Origin: Phytophthora sp. 'mugwort'
Taxonomy: Eukaryota; Oomycota; Peronosporomycetes; Peronosporales; Peronosporaceae
Length of the DNA: 64,000 nt
Assembly (NCBI GenBank): GCA_033558025.1
Contig: JAUCEF010000002.1
Span: 62,001-126,000, forward strand
Reading direction: 5' to 3'
The first letter of the stretch is position 1; every line of letters begins with the position of its first letter. A program made the translations under genes and the position numbers. This document shows positions 10,398-20,567 of this stretch, in pieces. The notes under the pieces were generated by a model. The model searched no databases, was not told the origin of the DNA, and saw only the letters and a program-made list of their open reading frames with translations.

Positions 10398-10630
10398 GGT
10401 GACGATGTTGGTGGGGCAGATCTGCAAATGAGGGAGGACTTACTTGATCTGAGTATGTGAGCCATTTGGGACAAATCAAGCAAAAAACGTACCAAATGAT
10501 GCTTCAACCTGGTATAAACAATTTCACTAACTGGAGTCGAATATTTACATTAGCGAACAAGGGACGAATGCATACTAATCCTTACCATAATGACGACATG
10601 GAATAAAAGTAGTGAAGAGAACTAACTGGC

Positions 10631-11862
10631 TCAGTGTCGAGGGACGGCGACGTTGTCCAGTTGCGGTAAGGCAGCAGCGTTTCCTCCGTCCAGTGACGAC
10701 ACTTTGGCCAGCCAGCGGATGAGGATTTGCGCCAGGAACTGCGGCAACCTGCGGCGTCGCATGAAGTGCCACACACGCAGACCAATGAGCACGAGTAACG
10801 CTGCGCGGAACGTGCGATTCCGCACCCAGCCCTGAACAATGAGGAAAACCTGCCGCACGTGGGTCTCCACTGCGAGCAGCATCGAGTTCTCAGTGCGCGC
10901 AACCAGCTCCTGTTGACGCGTCGTCAACCGCTGTAACTCGGTCGAGTGCTGGACCACATCGTCCTCCAGGTTCTTGACCAGCGACACCAAATTGTTGCGG
11001 ATCTGGTCCATCTGCTCGAGCTGCTCGTTGAACATGGAGCGATTGTCACGCGTGAAGTGCAGCAAGTGGGCTTCCAGCTCATCGCGCTTTTTGGCCTCGT
11101 CCTCAACGCGGTCTAGTAGCTCTCCTAGTTCATCGTAAATGCGGGGCAACCGCTCGAACATACTGGTAGATCGCCTCACACGAGTAGGGGTCGCAGAGCC
11201 CGCTTCGGACGGCGGTCGACCAATGGAGCCATCGCTCGCCCCCATGGAGCCGATCCTAGGATCTACCGCGCTGCGCAAACTGGCACTGCGACGCCAATCA
11301 TCCACCAAGTTGTCCAGCGCCGTCGTGTAGCGCTTCATGGCCTCCTGCCGCGTCATATTGCCGAGGTTGCGCCATTTCTCCCTATCCGTCACAGATCCCA
11401 CCTGGTTAGTTGTTGCTTTTGATTAATAATTTCTATACGTACATACCACTTGGATAGCTCAAGTTTGTTGAGTCCGGCGGGCGGCGCCACGGTTGGACAT
11501 GGCCCCGCCGTAGCCTGCTGGTAGTAGGCGTAAAATTCCTTCTTAGGCGACGAATTCTCTTGCGTCAGGATGCGGTGCGGACCCTGGTAACTCTCCACGA
11601 AGAGCACGGCACCGGCGAAGTCCGTCTCCAGCTGCGTGCAAGACTCGCATGTTGAGTGTGAATGCGCTGTGGAAGACGCCGCACGGCTCGAGGACGACGA
11701 CAGCGAGCGCAGGTCCGCGGTCTCCACGTCGTCGGCGTCCTCCTCCACCTCTCTGAGCGATGGCGCGGTGGATAACAGTCGTCCACGAACAGCCTGCACG
11801 CCGGAGGCCTGCGCGACTACGGAGTTGAAGAGCGACGAAGATGGTGGCGCCAGCGACGGCAT
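10631..11862 (-). CDS. Tail-anchored acyl-CoA-binding protein (ACBD5-like), two exons
   Basis: Model: exons 11862-11447 and 11381-10631, intron 65 nt (GTATGT..GGATAG), 388 residues. The splice was chosen because it restores the acyl-CoA-binding domain without a gap: YYQQATAG..LSK, then W-E-KWRNLGNMTRQEAM, matching the family pattern KW-D-AW-NSLGNM. Residues 1-75 are Ser-rich; the acyl-CoA-binding domain spans about 77-170; a coiled coil follows at about 225-315; one hydrophobic segment lies at about 330-345, then a basic tail. This order is that of ACBD5, which binds long-chain acyl-CoA on peroxisomes and tethers them to the ER. An initiator-like TCATTCC lies at about 11930-11938 on this strand, downstream of an earlier in-frame ATG (11943), so the ATG at 11862 is preferred. 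Organelle is inference; I see no clear FFAT motif. Confidence 0.85.
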
Positions 11863-12108
11863 TGATGTAAGACTGGTTTGACGCAAACGTTCGAAGTGCA
11901 AGTGCGTCAGACGTGATGCGTGCGTGTACTGGAATGATAGCATCAAATGGATCAATCCTGCCAACTCTTACACACTTAAGAATATGATATTAGAGTATCA
12001 TGATTTGATAGAATTTTTATCTTTCATAAGCACCTACATATAATTGATTCTTAGTGCACTAGACAATAGATAATTATCACAACTGACAGTCATCTACTTG
12101 AAGAGTCG

Positions 12109-12123
12109 TCATTCCACCTTTTT
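12109..12123 (+). promoter_or_regulatory. Oomycete initiator-like element of the amidase gene
   Basis: TCATTCCACCTTTTT followed by a CT-rich run matches the oomycete initiator core and sits 13-27 nt before the ATG at 12136, an unusually short leader typical of these genes. Confidence 0.6.
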
Positions 12124-12135
12124 CCTCCTACTGTC

Positions 12136-13995
12136 ATGGTGTCAACGTCTGCTGCAGTTGCGGTCGTGGTGCTGCTGTCCAGCGCACTGCTGATGCTGGG
12201 AGACCGCGTTGACCTTCCCCCGCTCGCGACTCTCAAGCAGCAATGGGCGGCCAGCAGCGGCTATGATCTAGCGGATCTAGCGGCGCCCGTGCTCTACGGG
12301 CAACCACTGCTGGCGCTGGCCTACGTGGCTCGCCTGCCCGTGTTGGGCCGTATCCTGTGCAACCAGCTGGCCAAAGACAACAAGATCATTGAAGCACGCA
12401 AATTCGCGGCCTCCATCGCGGACCTACCGCTGTACTATCCGTACCTGGAGCCCAAGGAGCGCGACTTCAAACACTCAATAGAGCCGCTGTCTCTTGAAGA
12501 GTTCAGCAAGAGGGGAGTGAAGGAAAAGAGTGTCGACGCCTCTTTCAAGCACTGGAGCATTTCCGACTACACGTCACGCTACGCCGAGGGCACAGTGACG
12601 CCTGTGCAGGTGGCTAAGGCGCTGCTGGCTGCAGTTGAGAAGAACCAGCAGAGCAATTTCCCTTTGAACTTGTTCGTGGAGAAACATGACGACGAGATTC
12701 TGGCACAGGCCAAGGCATCCACGGAGCGTTATGCGCGTGGAGTGCCGCTGGGTGTGCTGGATGGCGTGCCTGTGGCTATTAAGGATGAGGTGCGTATCAA
12801 GGGTCACCGCATGTTCACAGGCACGTCGTTTCTGGGATATGAAGAGGAACCTGCAGCAGAGGACGACCTACCGGTTGCCAGACTTCGCGCTGCTGGAGCA
12901 ATCATTCTTGGATCAACCAACATGCATGAGATCGGATCAGGCGTCACCGGTTACAACATGCACTACGGTACGGTCCGTAATCCTTACAACCCGAAGTGCT
13001 ACACTGGTGGATCGTCCAGTGGTTCTGCTGCAGCAGTAGCGTCGGGTTTGGTACCGTTGGCGCTAGGCTTGGACGGTGGTGGTTCCATCCGCATTCCTTC
13101 TGCAATGTGTGGTGTCGTTGGTATCAAGCCCACGTTCCAACGCATTCCTCCCGCGGCAGCTGATTGCCCCTCAGTTGCTCACGTCGGTCCGATCGCAGGC
13201 TCTGTTCGTGACGCTGCTATCGGCTACGCTATCATGAGTGGAGGAGACGAGGTTAGCTTCCCTCGCGCCATGACACAGCCACCGGTAGACTTACATTCTT
13301 TCGAAGATACGACTTCACTTAAGAATGTTCGCATTGGCTACTTCAGCAACTACACGAATCACTCGTCCCCTGAAATCGCTGAGGCAGTCACCAAGACACT
13401 TGAATCTCTTAAGGCCCGTGGAGCAAAGTTGGTGGAGACGCCGTTGCACCACCTGACAGCCATCCACGTCGCCCACTCCATCACGATTACGTCTGAATTC
13501 GCTCAGAACCTGGACAAGTATTACGAGCGCTTCGGCGAGATGTCACCAGAAGTGCAGCTCATCCTGACGTTCGGGCGTAGCTTCACAGCCATGGATTTCC
13601 TCGCAGCTCAGCGTGTGCGAGCGTTTGCACTGCGTCAGTTTCAGGAAAACGTGCTGAGCAAAGTGGACGCGTTCGTGACGCCCTCGACCGGCATCACCGC
13701 TCCTGAGATCCCGCTCGAGGCGCTCGCAGTCGGTGAACTGAACGCGGTTCAGCTCGGAAACATCTTCCGCTTCAGCGTGTACGGCAACCTCATCGGCGTA
13801 CCGGGTGTTGCTGTGCCTATTGGCTACGACTTGCGCGGACTGCCCATGTCCATCCAGTTTCAGACCGCCCATTGGCAGGAGGACATGATGCTTCGACTCG
13901 CGCATGTGACTGAAGAGCTGTACGCCAAGACCCAAAAGAAGCCGCAGGTCTACTTTTCCATCCTGGATGACGCGAAGAAGCAGTCCAGCGACTAA
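12136..13995 (+). CDS. Fatty acid amide hydrolase-like amidase
   Basis: A 619-residue intronless amidase-signature enzyme. A hydrophobic N-terminal segment (about residues 5-21) suggests membrane association, followed by the amidase core at about 130-600. The Ser-cisSer-Lys triad is intact: Lys216 in GVPVAIKDEV, the cis-Ser in GGSSSGSAAA (293-295) and the nucleophile Ser317 in LDGGGSIRIPS; the 24-residue spacing between the two serines equals that of mammalian FAAH. The family hydrolyses N-acylethanolamines and other fatty-acid amides at membranes; the N-terminal anchor and overall length fit FAAH better than the bacterial GatA amidases. Exact substrate is unknown. The gene is transcribed divergently from the acyl-CoA-binding protein gene, with only about 270 nt between the two start codons, so they may share a promoter region; both act on fatty acyl chemistry. 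Confidence 0.9.
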   Translation: MVSTSAAVAVVVLLSSALLMLGDRVDLPPLATLKQQWAASSGYDLADLAAPVLYGQPLLALAYVARLPVLGRILCNQLAKDNKIIEARKFAASIADLPLYYPYLEPKERDFKHSIEPLSLEEFSKRGVKEKSVDASFKHWSISDYTSRYAEGTVTPVQVAKALLAAVEKNQQSNFPLNLFVEKHDDEILAQAKASTERYARGVPLGVLDGVPVAIKDEVRIKGHRMFTGTSFLGYEEEPAAEDDLPVARLRAAGAIILGSTNMHEIGSGVTGYNMHYGTVRNPYNPKCYTGGSSSGSAAAVASGLVPLALGLDGGGSIRIPSAMCGVVGIKPTFQRIPPAAADCPSVAHVGPIAGSVRDAAIGYAIMSGGDEVSFPRAMTQPPVDLHSFEDTTSLKNVRIGYFSNYTNHSSPEIAEAVTKTLESLKARGAKLVETPLHHLTAIHVAHSITITSEFAQNLDKYYERFGEMSPEVQLILTFGRSFTAMDFLAAQRVRAFALRQFQENVLSKVDAFVTPSTGITAPEIPLEALAVGELNAVQLGNIFRFSVYGNLIGVPGVAVPIGYDLRGLPMSIQFQTAHWQEDMMLRLAHVTEELYAKTQKKPQVYFSILDDAKKQSSD

Positions 13996-14591
13996 GTGCT
14001 TTGATGGTTGCAACGTAGCGTAGCAAGTGCTGTGTATTACGCAGATATGTCCTCCGTTCAGTAGTACGGGTCGAACACGCTTTGACTAATTGCAATATTC
14101 ACTGGCGGGTTGCCTCATACGTGGAATCCTCTTCTAGTTCATGCAATTTGGTGGCACTTTCGTGGTGCTACAGGAGCCGCATGTGAGGGCGGTCAACATT
14201 TGTCTGGAGAGAAATGACGTCATCTTTTAAGCAATCATCACATGCGTGATCAATGTAATTCCCGCTGCAACTCCGGTGATGGGGTCATTTTAATGTAAGG
14301 TATATCTAAGAGGAATTACGACATGAGAACGCACAAGTTTGCGGCAAATTGGTTGTGCTCAATCAAATCCATTGGCTTGACAGGGAAATTAACCACAGCA
14401 TTTTCTAATCTTGGTCTACAATTGTACACAATTTAACGGCAACACCAGTATGACAACAAATGAGTCAGCATCCCCAGCACATCACCAAGAGCGCACCAGC
14501 TAACTCACGTGCACGATTCGGATCGTCGACGTATTGCTTGCGCGTCTTGGTGAAAGTCTTGGTGAACGACTTGTCTCCCGCCTTCGTGAGT
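13996..14591. other. Intergenic stretch between convergent genes
   Basis: About 600 nt of AT-rich DNA between the 3' ends of the amidase and the J-domain gene. It should contain both polyadenylation regions. A minus-strand frame continuing past the assigned stop of the J-domain gene (down to 14465) is discussed under that gene. Nothing else seen. Confidence 0.5.
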
Positions 14592-15382
14592 CTATTTTTT
14601 GTTAGGCTTCGTAGGGCCTGCACCACCACGTCAAACACACAAAGCACCAAGAACATGAGCTTAACCAGCTACCCTTTTTACCCAAAAACTACAGCAACCG
14701 TCTACCTCACGTTTTTTTTTCAAAGGCTTGGTACGGTTACGCTGCATCACGACGATGGGGATGATACCCACGGCCAGCACGGCCACGAGTCCCACCCAGT
14801 TCATCAGCGAGTCCTCCACACCGTCCTCCGCGAAACGAGCCGCCTCATCGAAGTTCCTGCACGCAACAAAATGTCACTACTCTACAGCCAGAAAACATCC
14901 AGATCCGCTGTTTCATGCACGTACGCAAAGCCCTGATCGTCGGCAATGCCGTACGCGTCGTACTTCTCACGACGTTCCGGGTCTGACAGCACGCGGTACG
15001 CTGTAGCAGCGGCATTAACAGGAATCAGCACAAAACTCGCGGGATATTAACATTATCACGCGTCCCCGCCCAACCGTTGGAGATCTTGACGAATTCCTCC
15101 TTCATGGCTTCTCGCGTCTCCGGCGTCTGCTTGTCCGGGTGGTACTTGAGCGACAGTTTACGGTAGCTGCCAACAGGTTAATTCATGATAAGTCCGTTAG
15201 AATCCCGCTGGTTGGCGCTGGCTAAACGTCATTATCTTAGCTGCTACGCACGCGCGCTTCATCTGGGATGATGTTGCGGACGACGACACGCCCAGCCGCT
15301 CGTAGAGATCCTGGCCGAGCGCCACCGCGGCGCACAACATCAGACACAGCGCGCCCAAGAGCACACGCTTTCCCGTCATCAT
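14592..15382 (-). CDS. ER J-domain membrane protein, five exons
   Basis: Spliced model: exons 15382-15252, 15166-15075, 15000-14925, 14856-14711 and 14617-14592, introns of 85, 74, 68 and 93 nt; 156 residues. Each junction restores the J-domain consensus: SQMKRA|YRKLSLKYHPDK, then FVKISN|AYRVLSDPERREKYDAYG. Order: cleavable signal peptide or anchor (about 5-22), J domain (about 25-90) with HPD motif, acidic linker, one transmembrane helix (LVAVLAVGIIPIVVM) and a lysine-rich tail. It should present its J domain in the ER lumen to an Hsp70 (BiP), resembling short Sec63/ERdj proteins. Oddity: exon 4 ends in nine A's; a one-base difference there would switch the last exon into a frame that runs about 40 codons further with many Lys/Thr. 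The second intron has a weak donor (GTTGGG). The start is the first Met before the signal peptide. Confidence 0.8.
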
Positions 15383-15523
15383 GCTACCCGTTGTTCCAAA
15401 ATGCGTAATACGCGGCGGCATGAGCCAACGTTGCATACTTTCGACCAATTAAATATTTTTAACGCGAATTTCAACCAATCGATAAGCGGTATATTATTGA
15501 CAGCTCCGACTATTTCCCCAATA

Positions 15524-16405
15524 TTATTGGGGCGGACTGACGCGGATTACCTCTGTTGGGGTCACCACCACGTCCAGCGTTTTATCGTGCGCAGCCAATG
15601 GCACTTGCTCCACGAGCTGTGGTGTCAAACAAAGGCCCTATATTTGCGACGCATTAGTAAGTCAAATGCCAGCTTCATTTAAAAATCGCGTTGCAATGGC
15701 ACGTACGATGGTGGTGGGCGGCGGGTGTCCGATGGCGTCGTAGTGCTCCGTCAGTCGACGCAGGAACGAATCTACAACAGCACCAACAGCAGAAAAAATC
15801 AACCTTTTAAACTTCTTACATCCTTTGCAGCAGCTGCCTCACCATAGTATCCTTTCCCATGGCCCAGGCGTCCTCCTCGACGGTCGAACGCAACGCCAGG
15901 CAGCAGCACGAGCTCCAGCTCGTCGCCTTTCACAGCATCGCCGCGTGCCTTACCGCTGTCCAAGCGCAGAGGCGGGTCCGGAATCTGCCACTTGTCCTGC
16001 ACAGTTTCCAGCCATTTGCAGCCCGATCAGATCAGAATCGTCTCCTCCTATCGCTCATCAGCGTGCCAATCCGACCTTGGGGAAACTGCAGATGTCGTCC
16101 ATGGACGTCGTCTGCAGCATCTTCAGATCATCGGCCGATCGCCCCGTGATCTTGGGCACGAAAACTTTCTTGTCGGCTGCGAACGCGGCCTGTAGCAACT
16201 TGGACGTGGCTGCCTCCTTGGGCATCTCCAAGTACACGCTGACCCCGCGAGCGCGCGCGAATTCCGGCAGCGCGCTCACCTTCTCGGCCACCATGCGGCT
16301 CTGCTCCGCCACCTCGGCGTCCGGAAGCACCTGGAGAGCGGCTACGATGCAGCGCCGCATCTCCTTCTTGAGCGATGCGGTCATGTCCCCGTTCGCAGAT
16401 GACAT
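15524..16405 (-). CDS. 5-formyltetrahydrofolate cyclo-ligase (MTHFS), four exons
   Basis: Spliced model: exons 16405-16076, 15996-15843, 15771-15707 and 15637-15524, introns 79, 71 and 69 nt; 220 residues (human enzyme 203). The enzyme converts 5-formyl-THF to 5,10-methenyl-THF with ATP in cytosolic folate metabolism. Evidence: N-terminal KKEMRR and [24 protein letters not shown]; the family signature [24 protein letters not shown], completed exactly by the second junction; C-terminal [21 protein letters not shown]. The first intron has an atypical donor (GTCGGA), but its removal gives the same spacing as the human protein. The start is the first ATG of the frame. A broken copy lies at 19690-20262, on the far side of the helicase gene. 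Confidence 0.9.
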
Positions 16406-16691
16406 CGGCGCAGGCAACTGTCAATTCGACCCAAATATCAGTTTAATTAATTTATAAGTTGAATCAATATTTTATTTTGCAATTTTCGACCTATTTTACG
16501 AACCACAGTATTGTGCTTTCTAAAAGTTCCATGCCCGATCACGCAGCAAATCGCGGATCACTTGTGCTCACTATAACATCCTTCTAAGTACGGTTGAATC
16601 GCATAGACGGGGCATGATCAAGGAGGAAGGTATTGGGGCGATTCACTCAATCGGGCAAATATTGGCGGGAAGCACAATAATTATCATCAAC

Positions 16692-19376
16692 ATGGAGCCC
16701 CCAGGGCCTCCAGCGATGGCGGACGAGACTTTCGTGCTCATCATGGGGCACCGCGTGGCCTTCCCGGCGGGTAGGAGCCCGTTCCCCGCGCAATTGGCCG
16801 TCATGAGCAGCACGTTGTCGGCGCTGAAGCACAAGCAACACGCGCTGCTTGAGTCGCCCACGGGCTCCGGGAAGACGCTGGCGTTGCTGAGCTCCTGCCT
16901 GACGTTCCAGCGCGACTACATGCAGGAGGCAATAGCCGAATATTACCAAAAGAAAACTCTACAGCGACAAGACGAGCAGCGACAGCGACAACAGCAGCAA
17001 CAGCAGCCGAATCAGAGTCAATATAGTCAAGCTTCAGGCTGGGATGACGACGCCTTTGAGCTACTGCAACACAGTCTTAAGAGGTTTAAAGGAGAAGGCG
17101 GCGCTGCTCCAGGTGTTGATATTGCGAACACACAACAGAGTGTGCTGGAGACACCTCTAGAGACTAAAGAACGGTACCAGGAGAGTCAACAGCAAACACC
17201 TTTAGTGAAGCAGCAGGCTCGAGACGAGGCTGTGTTCGGGCCTAACGACCTCCAAAGTGACGAACCGCCGGTCGTCCCCAAAATTTTTTTTTGTTCGCGA
17301 ACGCACTCACAGCTGGCACAGGCCGTGAACGAGTTAAAAGGCTGTCCCGAGTCGTACATGAGAGCAATTCCTGGATCTACAGAGCTCCAATCGTGTGTAT
17401 TAGCTGCAAAACGTATGCTGTGTGTGAATGAAGAGGTGAATGACGAGCCGATGTTCGTGAATGAAAAGTGTCAAGAGCTGCGGATGAAGAAGGAGCGACG
17501 GCGGATGGCAGGAGATGGAGCGGAGGAAGGGGGATGTCCGTACAACCAGACAAGCTTCAGTCGTCTGCGCGCCCAGGCGCCGCAAGTTTGGGACATTGAG
17601 GATATCAGTAAGCTGGCCTTGACCGTCGAAGAGTGTGCGTACTTTTTCTCCAAGAGTGAGCTTGAAACCGCGCATATTGTTTTCTGCCCATACAACTACA
17701 TACTGGACCCGTCAATCCGGAAGGCCGTCGGCATTAACTTGCAAAACTCCATCATTGTGCTGGACGAAGCTCACAACGTTGAAGATACGTGCCGCAATGG
17801 AGCCAGTCTCGAGTTCACCAATAACATGTTGGCCAGTGCTGTCAAGTCTTTTGACGACGTAATCTGGCAGGAGGGTGAAGGTGACTCACCTCCAGCTTAT
17901 GATGAGGTTCGCCGCACCTTGAGCTGCATGGAGACGTGGTTTACAGCCAACGGGGAGCTTGTGAAAGATCCCGAGGACATTGACGACGACGATTGCCACG
18001 TGTTGTGGAGCACAGAGGATGCATTGGAAATACTGCGTGAATGCAAGCTTACGACTGTGGGCGATGGCGCCATCACAGAGATCGCACAGCACGAACAAAT
18101 GAAATTAACATCACCAGGCAAGAAGGTTCTACTGAGCAATAGTGCCTTAAACACCGCCACGAGATTGATTTCCGTTGCCACGTACATGTTCAGCAACAAC
18201 TGTAAGAACGCAGACGACTTCAAGTTGCTGATTACCAAGAAGATGAGGTTAAATAACGAGGGCGAAGAAGTGATTGATACCACGTTGTGTATCTGGTGTT
18301 TAAGAGCAGCGGTTGTATTCTCAGAGGTAGCGCTTCAATCACACAGTGTGATCCTTGCATCCGGAACGCTTAGCCCCATGGATTCCTTTGCTGGAGAACT
18401 CGGTGTGGATTTTCCCATCCGCCTGGAAGCTAACCACGTCGTGAATATGCGCAAACAAGTATTTATCGGCGCGCTTATGAACGGGCCGGGAGGAGTTGAC
18501 TTATTATCAACTTACAAGAATCAGCAGAATTTCCAGTATCAAGATTCGATGGGATACCTGCTATTGCAGTATGCACAGATGATTCCCGGTGGAATCCTCG
18601 TGTTCTTCCCATCGTACGCATTGATGGGCATACTAAAGGCGCGGTGGGAGAGGACTGGTATCTGGGCCAAGCTCGAAAAACACAAGCAGATGTTTAGCGA
18701 ACCGCGCCAGGGTGGCAAGGAATTTGACGAGCTGCTTGACACCTACAAAAATACTATTGCTAGGCATGCAGCTACCCAGGACGCACCAAGTGGATGGATC
18801 GGTGACAACAGCGAAGCCAGAGAAACGGGGGCGATTTTCCTTGCCGTTTATCGCGGAAAAGTAAGCGAAGGTATCGATTTTTCTGATGATAACGCGCGCG
18901 CAGTGCTTGCCGTCGGGATTCCGTTCCCAAATTTCAAGGATCTCAAGGTGTCACTGAAGCGCGAGTACCAGGATAACAAGTTTCGCGTTGATCGGAGAGT
19001 GGTGAACGGTTCTTGGTGGTATCGGCTTCAAGCCTTTCGAGCGCTCAATCAGGCGCTAGGTCGATGCATTCGACACCGTCGCGATTATGGTGCTGTCATT
19101 TTGATCGACTCCCGACATCGTAATAATGTGCACGGGAACTCACTGTCAAAGTGGATGAGGCCACACGTCCAGGAATTTCGATCATCCGAGGATTGCATTC
19201 ATCTCTTTGGCGAGTTTTTCCAGCGGAACCAGGTGGAATTGCCGGTGAGAGCGACTGTGCCAGAACCTGAACCAGCCCCTATGCCGTCGGCGTCGATGTC
19301 TCTGCAAAGTGAATCGATTGTACTCGAGTATGAAGAGGATATCTTGATCAAGTCGGAGACTCAGACTATTCCGTAG
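16692..19376 (+). CDS. FANCJ/BRIP1-like DEAH Fe-S DNA helicase
   Basis: An 894-residue superfamily 2 helicase of the XPD/Rad3 group. Walker A ESPTGSGKT lies at about 54-62, motif Ia FFCSRTHSQLAQA at about 205, four Fe-S cysteines at 244, 260, 282 and 315 (LCVNEEV, EKCQEL, GGCPYN, EECAYF), DEAH at 358-361, and the C-terminal helicase motifs GKVSEGIDFSDD and QALGRCIRHRRDYG. The spacing EECAYF..HIVFCPYNYILD and the N-terminus MGHRVAFPAGRSPFPAQLAVM match FANCJ rather than RTEL1 or XPD. The protein should unwind G4 and forked DNA in interstrand-crosslink repair. A Gln-rich insert follows Walker A. The C-terminus ends soon after the helicase core, so there is no long tail as in human FANCJ. An earlier in-frame ATG at 16614 would add 26 hydrophobic residues; I prefer 16692 because family similarity begins just after it. 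Confidence 0.9.
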   Translation: MEPPGPPAMADETFVLIMGHRVAFPAGRSPFPAQLAVMSSTLSALKHKQHALLESPTGSGKTLALLSSCLTFQRDYMQEAIAEYYQKKTLQRQDEQRQRQQQQQQPNQSQYSQASGWDDDAFELLQHSLKRFKGEGGAAPGVDIANTQQSVLETPLETKERYQESQQQTPLVKQQARDEAVFGPNDLQSDEPPVVPKIFFCSRTHSQLAQAVNELKGCPESYMRAIPGSTELQSCVLAAKRMLCVNEEVNDEPMFVNEKCQELRMKKERRRMAGDGAEEGGCPYNQTSFSRLRAQAPQVWDIEDISKLALTVEECAYFFSKSELETAHIVFCPYNYILDPSIRKAVGINLQNSIIVLDEAHNVEDTCRNGASLEFTNNMLASAVKSFDDVIWQEGEGDSPPAYDEVRRTLSCMETWFTANGELVKDPEDIDDDDCHVLWSTEDALEILRECKLTTVGDGAITEIAQHEQMKLTSPGKKVLLSNSALNTATRLISVATYMFSNNCKNADDFKLLITKKMRLNNEGEEVIDTTLCIWCLRAAVVFSEVALQSHSVILASGTLSPMDSFAGELGVDFPIRLEANHVVNMRKQVFIGALMNGPGGVDLLSTYKNQQNFQYQDSMGYLLLQYAQMIPGGILVFFPSYALMGILKARWERTGIWAKLEKHKQMFSEPRQGGKEFDELLDTYKNTIARHAATQDAPSGWIGDNSEARETGAIFLAVYRGKVSEGIDFSDDNARAVLAVGIPFPNFKDLKVSLKREYQDNKFRVDRRVVNGSWWYRLQAFRALNQALGRCIRHRRDYGAVILIDSRHRNNVHGNSLSKWMRPHVQEFRSSEDCIHLFGEFFQRNQVELPVRATVPEPEPAPMPSASMSLQSESIVLEYEEDILIKSETQTIP

Positions 19377-19452
19377 TGGCATAATAGTAGTTAGTATTAA
19401 TCAACCCTGCTGCTATATGCAACTAGTTCATGGCGATGTACATGCATGTGCT

Positions 19453-19623
19453 CTATTGTTCTGAGCTAACAGTTGCAGGGTCCACGAACACTTCCGAGTC
19501 GTAGTCGAGGTCTTCGATTGCGTAGCTCGCCTTGCTGCCCTTCCCAAAGATTGAAACGCGTGAGATTCTGCAATGCAGTCCGTCAAGCCGATACACCTGC
19601 AAGTTCTGAAGCACTCCGCAACA
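19453..19623 (-). other. Short open segment with coding-like composition
   Basis: A 56-codon frame without ATG ends in TAG and reads ..VYRLDGLHCRISRVSIFGKGSKASY.., followed by an acidic DLDYDSEVFVDP stretch. Its composition looks like a real terminal exon rather than random DNA. It lies downstream of the MTHFS pseudogene on the same strand, but it does not match MTHFS. I do not recognise it; it may be a relic exon. Confidence 0.25.
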
Positions 19624-19689
19624 TCACCTGAAGCTCTGCAAACCACCTAATTGATAGACTAAGTAGCACCAATATCATATTCAGATACG

Positions 19690-20262
19690 TCACTAGGACG
19701 TCAAGTGCGAAGTGAAGTGGCTGAGAAACTTATTGGTAACCATAGTCGCATCGCCTTCGGCCAAGTTTGAAGAGCAAGTTTCCATTTCCATTGCACTTGC
19801 ACCACGACCTGCGGTATCAGACAAATTCCGCTGTCCAAGAGGAGAGGTAGGTCCGGCATCAGCCACTTGTTCTGCACAGTTTCCAGTAATTGCAGCCAGA
19901 TCAGATTACGAACCGTCTTCTTTCCTACCGCTCTTGTGGAAGCAGTCAATGCCGTTCATGGACGTCGTCTGCAGCATCTTCAGGCGATCAGCCGATACCC
20001 CGTGATTTTCGGCACGATCACCTTCATGATGTTGCAAGTGCAGCCTCCATAAACTTGAACGTGGCCGCCTCCATGGGCACTTCCAGGTACACGATAGGGC
20101 GACCGTAAACTCAGGCAGCGCGCACACCCGCTCGGTCGGTCACCAGCTCCGCCACTCAGCGTTCCGGAAGCGCCTTGACTCAACGCTTCAGCGGCTCCGA
20201 GCACCGCAGCTTCTCTTGAGCACCGCAGCTTTTCTTGAGCAACACGGCCATGTCCTCGCTAC
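19690..20262 (-). pseudogene. Decayed duplicate of the MTHFS gene, intron retained
   Basis: Nucleotide similarity to the intact gene at 15524-16405 is obvious over the whole first exon, first intron and second exon. Shared pieces include GACATGxCCG..CTCAAGAA near the start, a run around AAGATGCTGCAGACGACGTCC, and the exon 2 start ACTGGAAACTGTGCAG-AACAAGTGG. Frameshifts, stops and a short tandem duplication (two GAGCACCGCAGCTT copies at 20199-20240) destroy the frame, and the GHGKGYY signature is not preserved. Because intron 1 sequence is still present between the homologues of exons 1 and 2, the copy arose by DNA duplication, not by reverse transcription. Copy and source flank the helicase gene in the same orientation. 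Exons 3-4 are not recognisable. Confidence 0.8.
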
Positions 20263-20478
20263 TGCTCGCCGGTGCCGCGCTACTGCTCGCGGAACTCGAA
20301 GATAAAATTTGGGTGGTTACATACCTTGGACGTTGTATGGTGTCTCTCCCGCATGACATACCTCTCGAAACTGATCTGATATGACTTGTCCAACGTGATA
20401 AATATTCTGCTGATAGCAGTGCTATCATAGCACTTTGTGAAACCTATAAAACTTTATTCTTCAATGCAAATGGCCAAC

Positions 20479-20495
20479 CTCACCTTTGCCCATTT
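20479..20495 (+). promoter_or_regulatory. Possible oomycete initiator of the coiled-coil adaptor gene
   Basis: CTCACCTTTGCCCATTT resembles the initiator consensus and lies about 75-90 nt before the proposed ATG at 20568, supporting the upstream first exon. Several positions deviate. Confidence 0.4.
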
Positions 20496-20567
20496 CGAAC
20501 GAGAAGGTGCAACTGCAACGTCAGAAAACGCCGGCATAACGTTTCTTGCCTAGCCATAGACACGAGC

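Noticed and set aside
9671..10507. 278-codon Arg-rich minus-strand frame overlapping the pseudo-calpain N-terminus
   Set aside because: It is a shifted reading of the Pro/Ala-rich linker; composition is low-complexity and the other frame carries real zinc-ribbon motifs.
15825..16457. 210-codon plus-strand frame over the MTHFS gene
   Set aside because: It crosses MTHFS exons and introns that give an exact family match on the minus strand.
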